From assembly GCA_050260215.1 (NCBI GenBank), contig JBLNBU010000259.1, positions 1-6,248 of the forward strand: 6,248 nt of DNA. The letters are read 5' to 3'. A program made the position numbers and the translations under genes. Under the pieces are notes generated by a model. It searched no databases. It worked only from the letters and a program-made list of their open reading frames with translations, and had not been told where the DNA came from. Of the stretch, positions 1 to 6,248 are shown one piece after another. Numbering within the stretch: the first letter of the stretch is position 1; each line of letters begins with the position of its first letter. The DNA is from JBLNBU01 sp050260215 (GTDB lineage: Bacteria; Pseudomonadota; Alphaproteobacteria; Rhodospirillales; Magnetospirillaceae).

Positions 1-2
1 CA

Positions 3-1550
3 AGCACCACCGGCAACCAGACATGGACGATCATCGGGTCGCTGGGCAGCGGGCTCGGCAGTGACTCGATCAACATGGCGGACGGAACGGACACCCTGAT
101 CCTTTCGACCAACGGCACCCATACCGTGTGGCTGGCCGGGGTTGAGAACTTGTCATTGTCCAGCACCAGCGGCTATGACGTGACCTTGTCCGGGCCCGTG
201 ACCGGCATGTCGGTGATCGGCAATACCGGCACCGATATTCTGCGCCTGGCGCCGATCGGCAACACGGTAACCATCGACCGCATCGACACCGTCGTCGGCG
301 GCAGCGGTACCGACGTCGTCACTCTGTCGAGCGCCCACAACCAAACCGTTACCGTCAGCGGCGTCGAAAGCCTGGTCGGCGGCACCGGCACCGACATCGT
401 GACGTTGAGCGGTGGCGGCAGCATCACCATCGGCAGCGGTGTCGACACCCTGCTTGGCGGCTCTGGCAGCGACGTGGTGACCCTGGGCACCGCCCAGACC
501 ATCACCGTCGACACCGCCATCGAAAGCATTGTCGGCAGTTCGGGCAGCGACACGCTGAAGTACAGCCCCGTCGCGGCCACCCTTGACCTCAGCGGCATCT
601 CGATCAGCAACGTCGAGACCATCCAGGATACCTATTCCGCAGGTGCCAACACCATCAAGGTGTCGACCTCCAGCCTGGGCACGGCCGTCACCCAGCTGAC
701 CGCGGGGGCGGCCAGCAGCATCCTGCAGACAGCAGACAACACCCTCAACATCGCCGGCAAGACCCTGACCAACTTCTCGACCATCCAGTTCACCGGGGCC
801 AGTGCCAATACCCTGGTAATTAGCGACTCGACCAGCATCACCGGGGTGGACACCCTCATTGCCAACAGCCAGCCGGTCACCATCACCACCGGCGGCTCGA
901 CGCTGAATGCGTCCCAGTTCGTCAACGTGCTCAATCTCACCGGGCTGACGCTGGCGTCGACCAATACTGCCGGCTGCACCATCACCGGAGACCCCAACGC
1001 CGCCACCCTCAGCGGTTCGGCGAGTGCCGGCAACACCGACACCCTGATCGGCGGCGGCGGCGCCGACACGCTGAGTGCGACCACCAACGGCGGTAACACG
1101 GTGTACCGCTACGTCAGCACCGCCGATGCGGGCGACGCCATCAGCAGCTTCACCCACAGCACCGACACCTTCCAGTTCACCAATGCGGCCTTCACCGGCC
1201 TGCCGACGGCGGTGACCTCGGGCAACACTATCGCCAGCGGCGATGCGGTGCTGGGGCTGCTGGCCGCCGCCTACGGATCGACCAACCTGAGCACAAAGAA
1301 CCTGGTGTCCTTCGATTCGGCCACGGCGTATGCGAATGCCGAGGCGGCCATCAGCGCCTTCAACACGGCCGGCGGCACCATCGGCACCGGCGCCCTGTTC
1401 ATCGTCTACAAGAACAGCGGCACCGGCCTGACCACGGTCGCCTACGACAGTGACCGCGCCGTGTCGACCGGCGGGTCCGCCGCGGTCGACATCGCCAAGA
1501 TCACCACGGTGACCGGCACCATCGACCACACCGACTTCGTCATGACCTGA
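3..1550 (+). CDS. C-terminal part of a repeat-rich type I secreted exoprotein (RTX-like/adhesin-like), 5' end outside the window
   Basis: The reading frame is open from the left edge to a TGA at 1548-1550, so the true start lies upstream and about 515 residues are visible. The protein is Ser/Thr/Gly/Asp-rich and acidic, with very few Lys and one Cys (codon 975-977). The first ~200 residues hold degenerate ~26-residue units, each with one GGxGxD-type motif (for example GGSGTDVVTL) followed by a short beta-like segment ending in VESL or VDTL. A last motif, IGGGGADTL, begins at 1047. The final ~165 residues look like the C-terminal module of type I secretion substrates: alternating aromatic/hydrophobic strands, a FIVYKNSGTGLTTVAYDSD segment, then IAKI and a DFVMT end. 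Known for the family: Ca2+-binding GGxGxD repeats and an uncleaved C-terminal signal read by the ABC/HlyD/TolC exporter. Inference: a surface or secreted adhesin/structural protein exported by the three genes downstream. No enzymatic domain is visible; the N-terminal function is unknown. Confidence 0.85.
   Translation, partial: STTGNQTWTIIGSLGSGLGSDSINMADGTDTLILSTNGTHTVWLAGVENLSLSSTSGYDVTLSGPVTGMSVIGNTGTDILRLAPIGNTVTIDRIDTVVGGSGTDVVTLSSAHNQTVTVSGVESLVGGTGTDIVTLSGGGSITIGSGVDTLLGGSGSDVVTLGTAQTITVDTAIESIVGSSGSDTLKYSPVAATLDLSGISISNVETIQDTYSAGANTIKVSTSSLGTAVTQLTAGAASSILQTADNTLNIAGKTLTNFSTIQFTGASANTLVISDSTSITGVDTLIANSQPVTITTGGSTLNASQFVNVLNLTGLTLASTNTAGCTITGDPNAATLSGSASAGNTDTLIGGGGADTLSATTNGGNTVYRYVSTADAGDAISSFTHSTDTFQFTNAAFTGLPTAVTSGNTIASGDAVLGLLAAAYGSTNLSTKNLVSFDSATAYANAEAAISAFNTAGGTIGTGALFIVYKNSGTGLTTVAYDSDRAVSTGGSAAVDIAKITTVTGTIDHTDFVMT
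75..623 (+). repeat. Degenerate ~78-bp (26-residue) coding repeats in the exoprotein
   Basis: Units begin near 75, 216, 294, 375, 453 and 531, with lengths of 26, 26, 27, 26, 26 and about 31 codons. A 21-codon degenerate spacer lies at 153-215. The shared protein pattern is hydrophobic-G-[GNS]-x-G-[TS]-D-[VI]-[VL]-x-L, then about 6 variable residues, T-[VI]-[TD]-[VIL], and [VI]-[ED]-[ST]-[LIV]. The unit at 75 starts with ADGTD rather than GGxGTD. The repeats are diverged at the DNA level, so they look old rather than recently amplified. They probably continue to the left of the window. Confidence 0.75.
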
Positions 1551-1562
1551 CATGCGCAACCC

Positions 1563-1568
1563 AGGGGA
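1563..1568 (+). promoter_or_regulatory. Ribosome binding site that decides the tolC-like start
   Basis: AGGGGA lies 10 nt before the ATG at 1579. The alternative in-frame ATG at 1552 has no purine-rich sequence in front of it and would put nine polar residues before the signal peptide. The site therefore favours 1579. Confidence 0.65.
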
Positions 1569-1578
1569 TTCCACCATC

Positions 1579-2871
1579 ATGCGCCTGACCCGCCTTCTCG
1601 CCTCCGTCGCCCTTCCCGCGGCCCTGCTGGCCGCGACGCCGGCCTCGGCCGAGACGTTCAAGGAGATGGTCGAGCAGATCCTGCCCAACCACAACCGCAT
1701 CAAGGCGGCCAAGGCCGACGTCGAAGGCGCCGACAACCTGGTCGAGGTGGCGCGCGGCGGCTGGTATCCGACCATGACCACGACGCTGGACTATGGCCGC
1801 GAGATGGAGAACAAGCCCACCGGCACCATCAACACCGACATGGTGTTCAAGCGCTACGAGGCGCAGATCAAGCAGCTGGTGTGGGATTTCGGCGCGGTCA
1901 ACGCCAACATCGACCGGGCGGAGCTGACCAAGGTGCAGGCCGAGGCCACCAGGACCGGCACCGAGCAGGCGCTGCTCTTGGACGCGCTGACCGCCTACAT
2001 CAACCTGGTGCGCGCCCACATGCAGGTTACCTTCGCCCGCGACTCGGAGGCCAACATCCGCAAGCAGACCGGCCTGGAAGAGGCGCGCGTCCAGCGCGGC
2101 TCGGGCCTGTCGACCGACGTGCTGCAGGCCAAGACCCAGCTGGCCGGCGCCGAGGCCACCCGCGTCGCCGCCGAAGGCGCGCTGGAGAACGCCCGCAACC
2201 GCTTCCGCGCCATCTTCGGCCGCGATCCCGACAACGTCACCACGCTGGCCCTGCCGGCGGTGCCGGCCGACCGCATCCCCGCCACCCTGGGCGACGCCAT
2301 CGCCACCGCGCGCACCGGCAACATCCAGTTGAAGGTGGCCAGCCTGATCGTCGACATCGCCCGCAAGAATGCCGACGCCACCCAGGCCTCGCAGCTGTTC
2401 CCGCGCATCGACCTGGTCGGCGAGGCCCGCAACAAGCAGAACTATGCCGGCACCGCCGGCAACCAGACCGAGACCCTGGGCAAGGTCGAGCTGACCTATC
2501 CGCTGAACCTGGGCTTTACCGCCATCAACAGCTTGCGCGCCGCCGAAAGCGGCATCACCGCCGCCGACGCGCGGCTGGCCGATACCCGCGACCAGGTCGA
2601 GGAACGGGTACGCAACGCCTGGAAGAACCTGGAAACCCAGCGCTCGCGCGCCGAGTACCTGAAGAACCAGTCCAACATCGCCAACGAGTTCCTGGAGCTG
2701 GCCCGCAAGGAACGCCGGCTGGGCACCCGCTCGCTGATCGACGTGCTGGCCGGCGAAACCGCGCTGATCAACGCCAACAGCGCCGCCGCCTCGGCCGAGG
2801 CCGACGTCGATATCGCCGCCTTCACCCTGCTGTCCGAGATGGGCCAGCTGGACGAAAGGGCCGTGCGCTGA
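1579..2871 (+). CDS. TolC-family outer membrane channel protein of a type I secretion system
   Basis: This is the outer-membrane exit duct of the exporter; a trimer would form a beta-barrel plus a periplasmic alpha-helical tunnel that docks on the HlyD-like adaptor. With the start at 1579 the protein has 430 residues, usual for the family. Residues 1-24 are a clear Sec signal peptide: RLTR, a hydrophobic core, then the cleavage motif ASA before ETF. The rest is long amphipathic helix with the internal duplication typical of TolC/OEP proteins: STDVLQAKTQL (around residue 180) matches LIDVLAGETAL (around residue 388), about 208 residues apart. An in-frame ATG at 1552 would give 439 residues but lacks a ribosome binding site and extends the signal peptide awkwardly. 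The gene lies 28 nt after the exoprotein with no hairpin between them, and its TGA overlaps the proposed start of the ABC gene. The family is certain; the transported substrate is inferred from context. Confidence 0.93.
   Translation: MRLTRLLASVALPAALLAATPASAETFKEMVEQILPNHNRIKAAKADVEGADNLVEVARGGWYPTMTTTLDYGREMENKPTGTINTDMVFKRYEAQIKQLVWDFGAVNANIDRAELTKVQAEATRTGTEQALLLDALTAYINLVRAHMQVTFARDSEANIRKQTGLEEARVQRGSGLSTDVLQAKTQLAGAEATRVAAEGALENARNRFRAIFGRDPDNVTTLALPAVPADRIPATLGDAIATARTGNIQLKVASLIVDIARKNADATQASQLFPRIDLVGEARNKQNYAGTAGNQTETLGKVELTYPLNLGFTAINSLRAAESGITAADARLADTRDQVEERVRNAWKNLETQRSRAEYLKNQSNIANEFLELARKERRLGTRSLIDVLAGETALINANSAAASAEADVDIAAFTLLSEMGQLDERAVR
2855..2871 (+). promoter_or_regulatory. 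Ribosome binding site and CTGA stop/start overlap for the ABC gene
   Basis: GAAAGGG at 2854-2860 lies 7 nt before CTG 2868-2870, which overlaps the upstream stop TGA (2869-2871) in the same way as common ATGA overlaps. No ATG, GTG or TTG occurs nearby in the ABC frame: the upstream codons read ..DGPAGRKGRA and the first downstream ATG falls inside the first membrane helix. CTG is therefore the best start candidate. Confidence 0.55.
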
Positions 2872-4538
2872 ACGAACTGCTGGCCCGCCTGCTGGCCCGG
2901 CCGGTCCTGCTGGCCGAGCTGCTGGTCTCGTCCCTGCTGATCAACCTGCTGGGGCTGGCCAGCACCGCCTTCGTCATGCTGGTGCTGGGCCGCTACGTAC
3001 CCTACGGCGTCGACGCCACCCTGGTGACGCTGACCGCCGGGGTCACCCTGGCCGCCCTGCTGGAATTCGGCTTCCGCGAGGCCCGCCGCCGCCTGGCCAC
3101 CGAGGTGGTCGGCGCCGAGGAACAGGGGCGGGCCGAGCGGGCCTTTGCCGCGTTGACCGGCATGCGCGCCGCGGTGATGGACCGCATCGCCCTTTCGGCC
3201 CGGCTGGAAACCATGCGCGGCATCGACGCGGTCGAGCGCGCCTATTCCCCCGGCAACCTGACCGCGCTCTTGGACGTGCCGTTCTCGGTGGTGACCTTGC
3301 TGGTGCTGTTCGTGCTCAGCCCGGCGCTGGGGCTGGTGTCGCTGGTGTGCATGTCGGCTTCGGTGGCGGTCACCTTGGGCGGCGAGCGCTGGACACGGCG
3401 CCGCCTGCCCGCCACCGCCGGCGCCGAGGTGGCGCTGGGGGCCCTGGTGTCCGAAGCCGCCACCGGCGCCGACACCGTGCGCGCCTTTAACGCGCCGGCC
3501 TGGCTGCGCCAGCGCTGGCACAAGGCGCGCGCCGAACTGGCGCGCTCGCGCGACAATCTCACCGCCGGCCAGGGCCTGGTCGCTTCCGCCACCCAGCTGC
3601 TGGCCGGCCTGCAGGGGGTGGCAATCATCGCCATCGGCGCGGTGCTGTGCGTCAAGGGCGAGCTGAACACCGCCCAGTTGATCGGTGCCAACATCCTGGC
3701 CGGACGCGCGCTGGGGCCGGTCAACCGCCTGGTCCAGCTGATCGAGCCGCTGGCCAAGGCCGAACTGGCGCTGCGCCGCCTGGCCGAGTTCGCCCGCCTG
3801 CCCCGCGAACAGGCCAGCGGCAATGCCGTGCGCGACTATACCGGCCGGATCGAGTTCACCGACCTGGCCTTCGCCTATCCCGGCGCGGTCACCCCCCTGG
3901 CCGAGCACCTGTCGCTGGCGCTCGCCCCGGGCAGCGTGCTGATGGTTGCCGGGCCCAACGGGTCGGGCAAGACGACCCTGGCCCGGCTGCTGGTCGGGCT
4001 GGTCGATCCGCTGCGCGGCCAGGTGCTGGCCGACGGCATCGACATGCGCCAGCTGAGCATGGAGTGGTGGCGCCGGCAGATCTGCTACTTGCCGCAAGAG
4101 CCCGACTTCGTCGCCGGCAGCGTCCGCGACAACCTTCTTCTCGCCAATCCCGACCTGGACGAGGACGGGCTGGGCCACGTCACCGTCGCCGCGGGCCTGA
4201 AGCCGTGGCTGGACGCCAGTGCCGCCGGCCTGGACACCCCCATCGCCGAGGGCGGCCGCCACCTGCCGCCGGGGGTGCGCCGGCGCATCGGCCTGGCCCG
4301 AGCGCTGGCGACAGGCGGGCGGCTGTGCATCTTCGACGAGCCCACCGAGGGCCTGGACGCCGAGGGCTGCACCGCCGTCTACGCGACGCTGACCGCGCTG
4401 GCGCGCGAGGGCCGCACCCTGGTGGTGTGCAGCAACGACCCCGGCATCGCCCGCGGCGCCAACGCGCTGCTGGACCTGGGGTCGAAGCCGGTTCCGCGCC
4501 TGGTCGCCGTCCCCGCCGGAGCACCCGACCATGCGTAG
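2868..4538 (+). CDS. Type I secretion system permease/ATPase (ABC exporter, PrtD/HasD-like architecture)
   Basis: This inner-membrane ABC exporter would energise transport of the exoprotein. From CTG 2868 it has 556 residues, near the ~570-600 of PrtD/HasD and shorter than HlyB/LapB, because there is no N-terminal C39-like domain. Predicted membrane segments lie near residues 18-40, 52-66, 136-155, 157-176, 240-265 and 269-286. The LLDVPF motif before the third is typical of T1SS permeases. In the ATPase domain (about 325-556), Walker A is GPNGSGKT (362-369), the Q-loop Gln is 410 (YLPQEPDF), and Walker B is LCIFDEP with Asp490 and catalytic Glu491, followed by an EGLD D-loop. Two motifs are unusual: the signature is LPPGV (466-470) instead of LSGGQ, and the switch His is Asn523 (VVCSNDP). 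The frame is intact, so this is not a pseudogene. The gene overlaps both neighbours, implying translational coupling. The family is sure; the start and the effect of the motif changes are less so. Confidence 0.92.
   Translation: MNELLARLLARPVLLAELLVSSLLINLLGLASTAFVMLVLGRYVPYGVDATLVTLTAGVTLAALLEFGFREARRRLATEVVGAEEQGRAERAFAALTGMRAAVMDRIALSARLETMRGIDAVERAYSPGNLTALLDVPFSVVTLLVLFVLSPALGLVSLVCMSASVAVTLGGERWTRRRLPATAGAEVALGALVSEAATGADTVRAFNAPAWLRQRWHKARAELARSRDNLTAGQGLVASATQLLAGLQGVAIIAIGAVLCVKGELNTAQLIGANILAGRALGPVNRLVQLIEPLAKAELALRRLAEFARLPREQASGNAVRDYTGRIEFTDLAFAYPGAVTPLAEHLSLALAPGSVLMVAGPNGSGKTTLARLLVGLVDPLRGQVLADGIDMRQLSMEWWRRQICYLPQEPDFVAGSVRDNLLLANPDLDEDGLGHVTVAAGLKPWLDASAAGLDTPIAEGGRHLPPGVRRRIGLARALATGGRLCIFDEPTEGLDAEGCTAVYATLTALAREGRTLVVCSNDPGIARGANALLDLGSKPVPRLVAVPAGAPDHA
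4518..4521 (+). promoter_or_regulatory. Ribosome binding site of the HlyD-like gene
   Basis: GGAG, inside the end of the ABC coding sequence, lies 9 nt before the ATG at 4531. It supports this start, which overlaps the ABC stop TAG (4536-4538) by 8 nt. Confidence 0.55.
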
Positions 4539-5808
4539 GCGCCTGGCCGCCCTGTCGGGCCCCCAACTGTTCGTGCGCACCGGCACCGCCATGGTGGTGG
4601 GCTTCTTCCTGTGGGCCGGCTTCGGCCGGCTGGACGTGGTCGCCCATGCCGGCGGCGAGGTCACCCCGTTCTCCCAGGTCAAGAGCGTCCAGCACCTGGA
4701 AGGCGGCATCGTCTCGGAGATCCTGGTGCGCGAAGGCGACCGCGTCGCCCACGACCAGCCGCTGGTGGTGCTGCAGGGGACGTCGACGGATTCCCAGGTG
4801 CGCGAACTCTCGGTGCGCCTGACCGCGCTCAAACTCGACATCCTGCGCCTGCAGGCCGAGGCGGCCGATGCGGCCGACTTCACCGTTCCGGCCGAGATCG
4901 AGCGGACCAACCCGGCCGAGGCCGCCCAGGCCAAGGCCCTGTTCGCCAGCCGCCGCGACCGCTTCCACGCCCAAGTCTCGGCCCAGAAGCAGGCCATCGC
5001 CCAGCGCGAGCAGGCGGTGGCCGAGGTGGGCGCGCGCATTCGCAACACCGCCAATTCGCTCAAGCTGATCGACGAGCAGGTGCGCATCAGCGAGGAGCTG
5101 CTCAAGGACGAGCTGACCAACCGCTACAACCACCTGGCCCTGCTGCGCGAGCAGTCGGCGCTACGCTCGCGCTCGGACGAGGACGGCGCCGCCATGCGCC
5201 GCGCCGAGGCCGCCATCGCCGAGGCCAAAAGCCAGATCGACGCGGTCCGCCATGCCTACGAGCAGGAGGTCAAGGAGCACCTGGCCGCCTCGCAGCGCGA
5301 CTTCGACGAGTTCTCGCAGCGCCTGCGCCGGCTGACCGACAGCCAGAACCGCACCATCATCCGCTCGCCGGTCGAGGGCGTGGTCAAGACACTCTACGTC
5401 GTCACCCAGGGCGGCGTGGTCCAGGCCGGCAAGACGGTGGTCGACATCGTGCCCGCCGGCGACCGCCTGATCATCGAGGCCAAGCTGCCGGTCTACGACG
5501 TCGGCCACGTACGCATCGGCCAGCACGCCAAGATCCGCCTGGCCTCCAACGAGGGCGCCCGCTTCGGCACCATCGACGGCGACGTGGTCCATGTCAGTCC
5601 CGACACCCTGGTCACCGACCGCGGCGCCGCCTATTACCGCGTCCGCATCGAGACCGCCGCCGACCATTTCGCCAACGGCGACCAGACCTACCGCCTGTAT
5701 CCCGGCATCCAGGTCGAGGCCAGCATCATCACCGGCTCGCGCACGGTGCTGCAGTACATCATGGATCCGTTCCTGGGCTATGCCGGCCGGGCAATGCAGG
5801 AACGCTAG
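4531..5808 (+). CDS. HlyD-family periplasmic adaptor (membrane fusion protein) of a type I secretion system
   Basis: This protein links the inner-membrane ABC exporter to the TolC-like channel. It has 425 residues, usual for PrtE/HlyD-type adaptors, and ends in TAG at 5806-5808. A short cytoplasmic N-terminus is followed by one membrane anchor (about 14-31, ending FFLWAGFGRLD). The first half-lipoyl motif, VQHLEGGIV, and VREGDRV lie at about 53-72. A long, charged, Ala/Gln-rich coiled-coil hairpin spans roughly 85-275. The second half-lipoyl motif is RSPVEGVVKTLYV (from residue 278) with GGVVQAGKTVVDIVP after it. A beta-barrel/membrane-proximal region follows (YDVGHVRIGQHAKIRL), and the C-terminus has the family pattern PGIQVEASIITGSRTVLQYI..P ending in a terminal ER. 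The start overlaps the ABC gene by 8 nt, showing the same operon. This is the last gene of the operon; a palindromic element follows 22 nt after its stop. Identity is very secure. Confidence 0.95.
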   Translation: MRRRLAALSGPQLFVRTGTAMVVGFFLWAGFGRLDVVAHAGGEVTPFSQVKSVQHLEGGIVSEILVREGDRVAHDQPLVVLQGTSTDSQVRELSVRLTALKLDILRLQAEAADAADFTVPAEIERTNPAEAAQAKALFASRRDRFHAQVSAQKQAIAQREQAVAEVGARIRNTANSLKLIDEQVRISEELLKDELTNRYNHLALLREQSALRSRSDEDGAAMRRAEAAIAEAKSQIDAVRHAYEQEVKEHLAASQRDFDEFSQRLRRLTDSQNRTIIRSPVEGVVKTLYVVTQGGVVQAGKTVVDIVPAGDRLIIEAKLPVYDVGHVRIGQHAKIRLASNEGARFGTIDGDVVHVSPDTLVTDRGAAYYRVRIETAADHFANGDQTYRLYPGIQVEASIITGSRTVLQYIMDPFLGYAGRAMQER

Positions 5809-5830
5809 GATGTGCCGCGCCTGCTTCGAT

Positions 5831-5890
5831 CGTCACCCCCGGGCCTGACCCGGGGGTCCATGGATGGCCGGGTCAAGCCCGGCCATGACG
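5831..5890. repeat. 60-bp palindromic REP-like element with two hairpins, between convergent genes
   Basis: Two adjacent hairpins are visible. The first pairs ACCCCCGGG (5835-5843) with CCCGGGGGT (5849-5857) around a 5-nt loop. The second pairs ATGGCCGGG (5864-5872) with CCCGGCCAT (5878-5886), also around a 5-nt loop. TCCATGGA joins them (5857-5864), and CGTCA/TGACG form the outer ends. The whole is an inverted repeat centred between 5860 and 5861, with 23 of 30 positions matching. It resembles dispersed intergenic palindromes common in alphaproteobacteria (from memory). Its place between two converging stops suggests a bidirectional transcription end or mRNA-stabilising role, but neither side has a T-run, so it is not a classic intrinsic terminator. 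Confidence 0.8.
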
Positions 5891-5905
5891 ACGGCAAGAC
5901 CCGCG

Positions 5906-6248
5906 CTAGGCCCGCGGGGCCAGCGGATATCCCCACCCCGCCAGGCAGCCGGCCACCCGGTCCAGCGCCTCGTCCATGCGGGCGGCGACCGGCGGGGTCA
6001 GGCCGGCGCCGAAGTCCTCGAGGTCGCCGGCCTGCACGCCGATGACCACGATGTCGGCGGGCAGGCTGCCGATCAGTTCGGCGGCAGCCAGCACGTCGAG
6101 GAAGCTGGTCTGGTGCAGCGACACCTTGCGCCCCTCGGTAATGCGGGGAATCTCGGCGCCGCGCAGCTCGACCAGGGTGCCCGGCGGCTCGCCGAAGTCG
6201 ACGATGTCGATCACCGCCATGCGGTCGGCGGTACCCAGCAGCGGCAGC
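5906..6248 (-). CDS. hupD: [NiFe]-hydrogenase maturation protease, HupD/HyaD type, C-terminal part (5' end beyond the window)
   Basis: This endopeptidase removes the C-terminal extension of the hydrogenase large subunit after Ni insertion, in the cytoplasm. The frame stays open to the right edge: upstream of the internal Met at 6218-6220 it still reads LPLLGTADR, which fits the family, so that Met is not the start. About 113 residues are visible, ending in TAG (5906-5908). Family features include VIDIVDFGEPPGTL, whose first Asp aligns with the Ni-ligand Asp62 of E. coli HybD. KVSLHQTSFLDVLA contains the second ligand (His93 of HybD), and IGVQAGDLEDFGAGLTP is the conserved C-terminal stretch. 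The first ligand (Glu16 of HybD) and the N-terminal GxGN motif lie outside the window. The usual VQP is VQA here. The closest family form recalled is HupD/HyaD/HoxM rather than HycI. The gene converges on the secretion operon and is probably the end of a separate hydrogenase gene cluster. Confidence 0.9.
   Translation of the reverse strand, partial: LPLLGTADRMAVIDIVDFGEPPGTLVELRGAEIPRITEGRKVSLHQTSFLDVLAAAELIGSLPADIVVIGVQAGDLEDFGAGLTPPVAARMDEALDRVAGCLAGWGYPLAPRA

Noticed and set aside
75..623. CRISPR array or DNA-level tandem repeat
   Set aside because: The periodicity is at the protein level in one open frame; the DNA copies are diverged and there are no unique spacers.
1551..1578. Promoter or terminator between the exoprotein and the TolC-like gene
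   Set aside because: The 28 nt contain only a ribosome binding site; no hairpin, T-run or -35/-10 pair is visible.
153..1781. 542-codon open frame on the - strand opposite the exoprotein
   Set aside because: The translation is Gly/Arg/Val/Asp-rich and repetitive only because it mirrors the exoprotein repeats, and it crosses the gene boundary at 1550-1579. The + frame has a clear T1SS substrate C-terminus.
1881..2867. Upstream extension of the ABC frame back to an ATG at 1881
   Set aside because: The extension overlaps the TolC-like gene out of frame and reads as Arg/Pro/Gly-rich low complexity. The permease homology starts only around 2868.
2868..4538. ABC gene as a pseudogene because of LPPGV and missing switch His
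   Set aside because: The frame is intact, membrane segments and Walker A/B, Q-loop and catalytic Glu are present, and the overlaps with both neighbours are preserved. Decay would normally bring stops or frameshifts.
2496..5120. Very long open frame on the - strand (874 codons) opposite the ABC and HlyD genes
   Set aside because: It lies antisense to two clearly recognisable proteins; its translation is low-complexity Gln/Ala/Gly/Arg-rich with no family features. Such open frames are expected opposite GC-rich coding sequence.
5831..5890. Classical Rho-independent terminator
   Set aside because: The stems are strong, but neither strand has a T-run after a hairpin; it is described as a palindromic element with only a possible termination role.

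Overview
The window is GC-rich, densely coded bacterial DNA. Its character suggests an alphaproteobacterium, possibly of the Rhodospirillales/Magnetospirillum type. This is inferred from the strong G/C bias at third codon positions, the style of the secretion proteins, and a palindromic intergenic element built on CCGGGTCAAGCCCGG-like arms, a kind I associate with alphaproteobacterial genomes. It is not proven from the window.

From left to right, on the + strand: (1) the 3' end of a large Ser/Thr/Gly-rich exoprotein (to 1550). It has ~26-residue repeats, each carrying one GGxGxD-like motif, and a C-terminal region typical of type I secretion substrates. (2) A TolC-family outer-membrane channel (1579-2871). 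(3) A type I secretion ABC permease/ATPase (2868-4538), which seems to begin at a CTG codon overlapping the tolC-like stop and has unusual nucleotide-binding-domain motifs. (4) An HlyD-family membrane fusion protein (4531-5808). Genes 2-4 overlap or nearly touch and read as one operon. The substrate gene lies only 28 nt upstream with no visible terminator, so the window probably shows a substrate with its dedicated tripartite secretion machine.

After a 60-bp double-hairpin palindrome (5831-5890), a gene on the - strand (5906 to beyond 6248) converges on the operon. It encodes the C-terminal part of a HupD/HyaD-type [NiFe]-hydrogenase maturation protease, so a hydrogenase locus probably lies to the right. 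The palindrome is the boundary between the secretion operon and that locus.

The most notable points are the substituted ABC signature (LPPGV for LSGGQ) and switch-His (Asn) in an otherwise intact T1SS ATPase, the likely CTG start, the single-nonapeptide 26-residue repeats of the exoprotein, and the paired base changes within the palindrome's stems. No RNA gene, insertion sequence or CRISPR array is visible.
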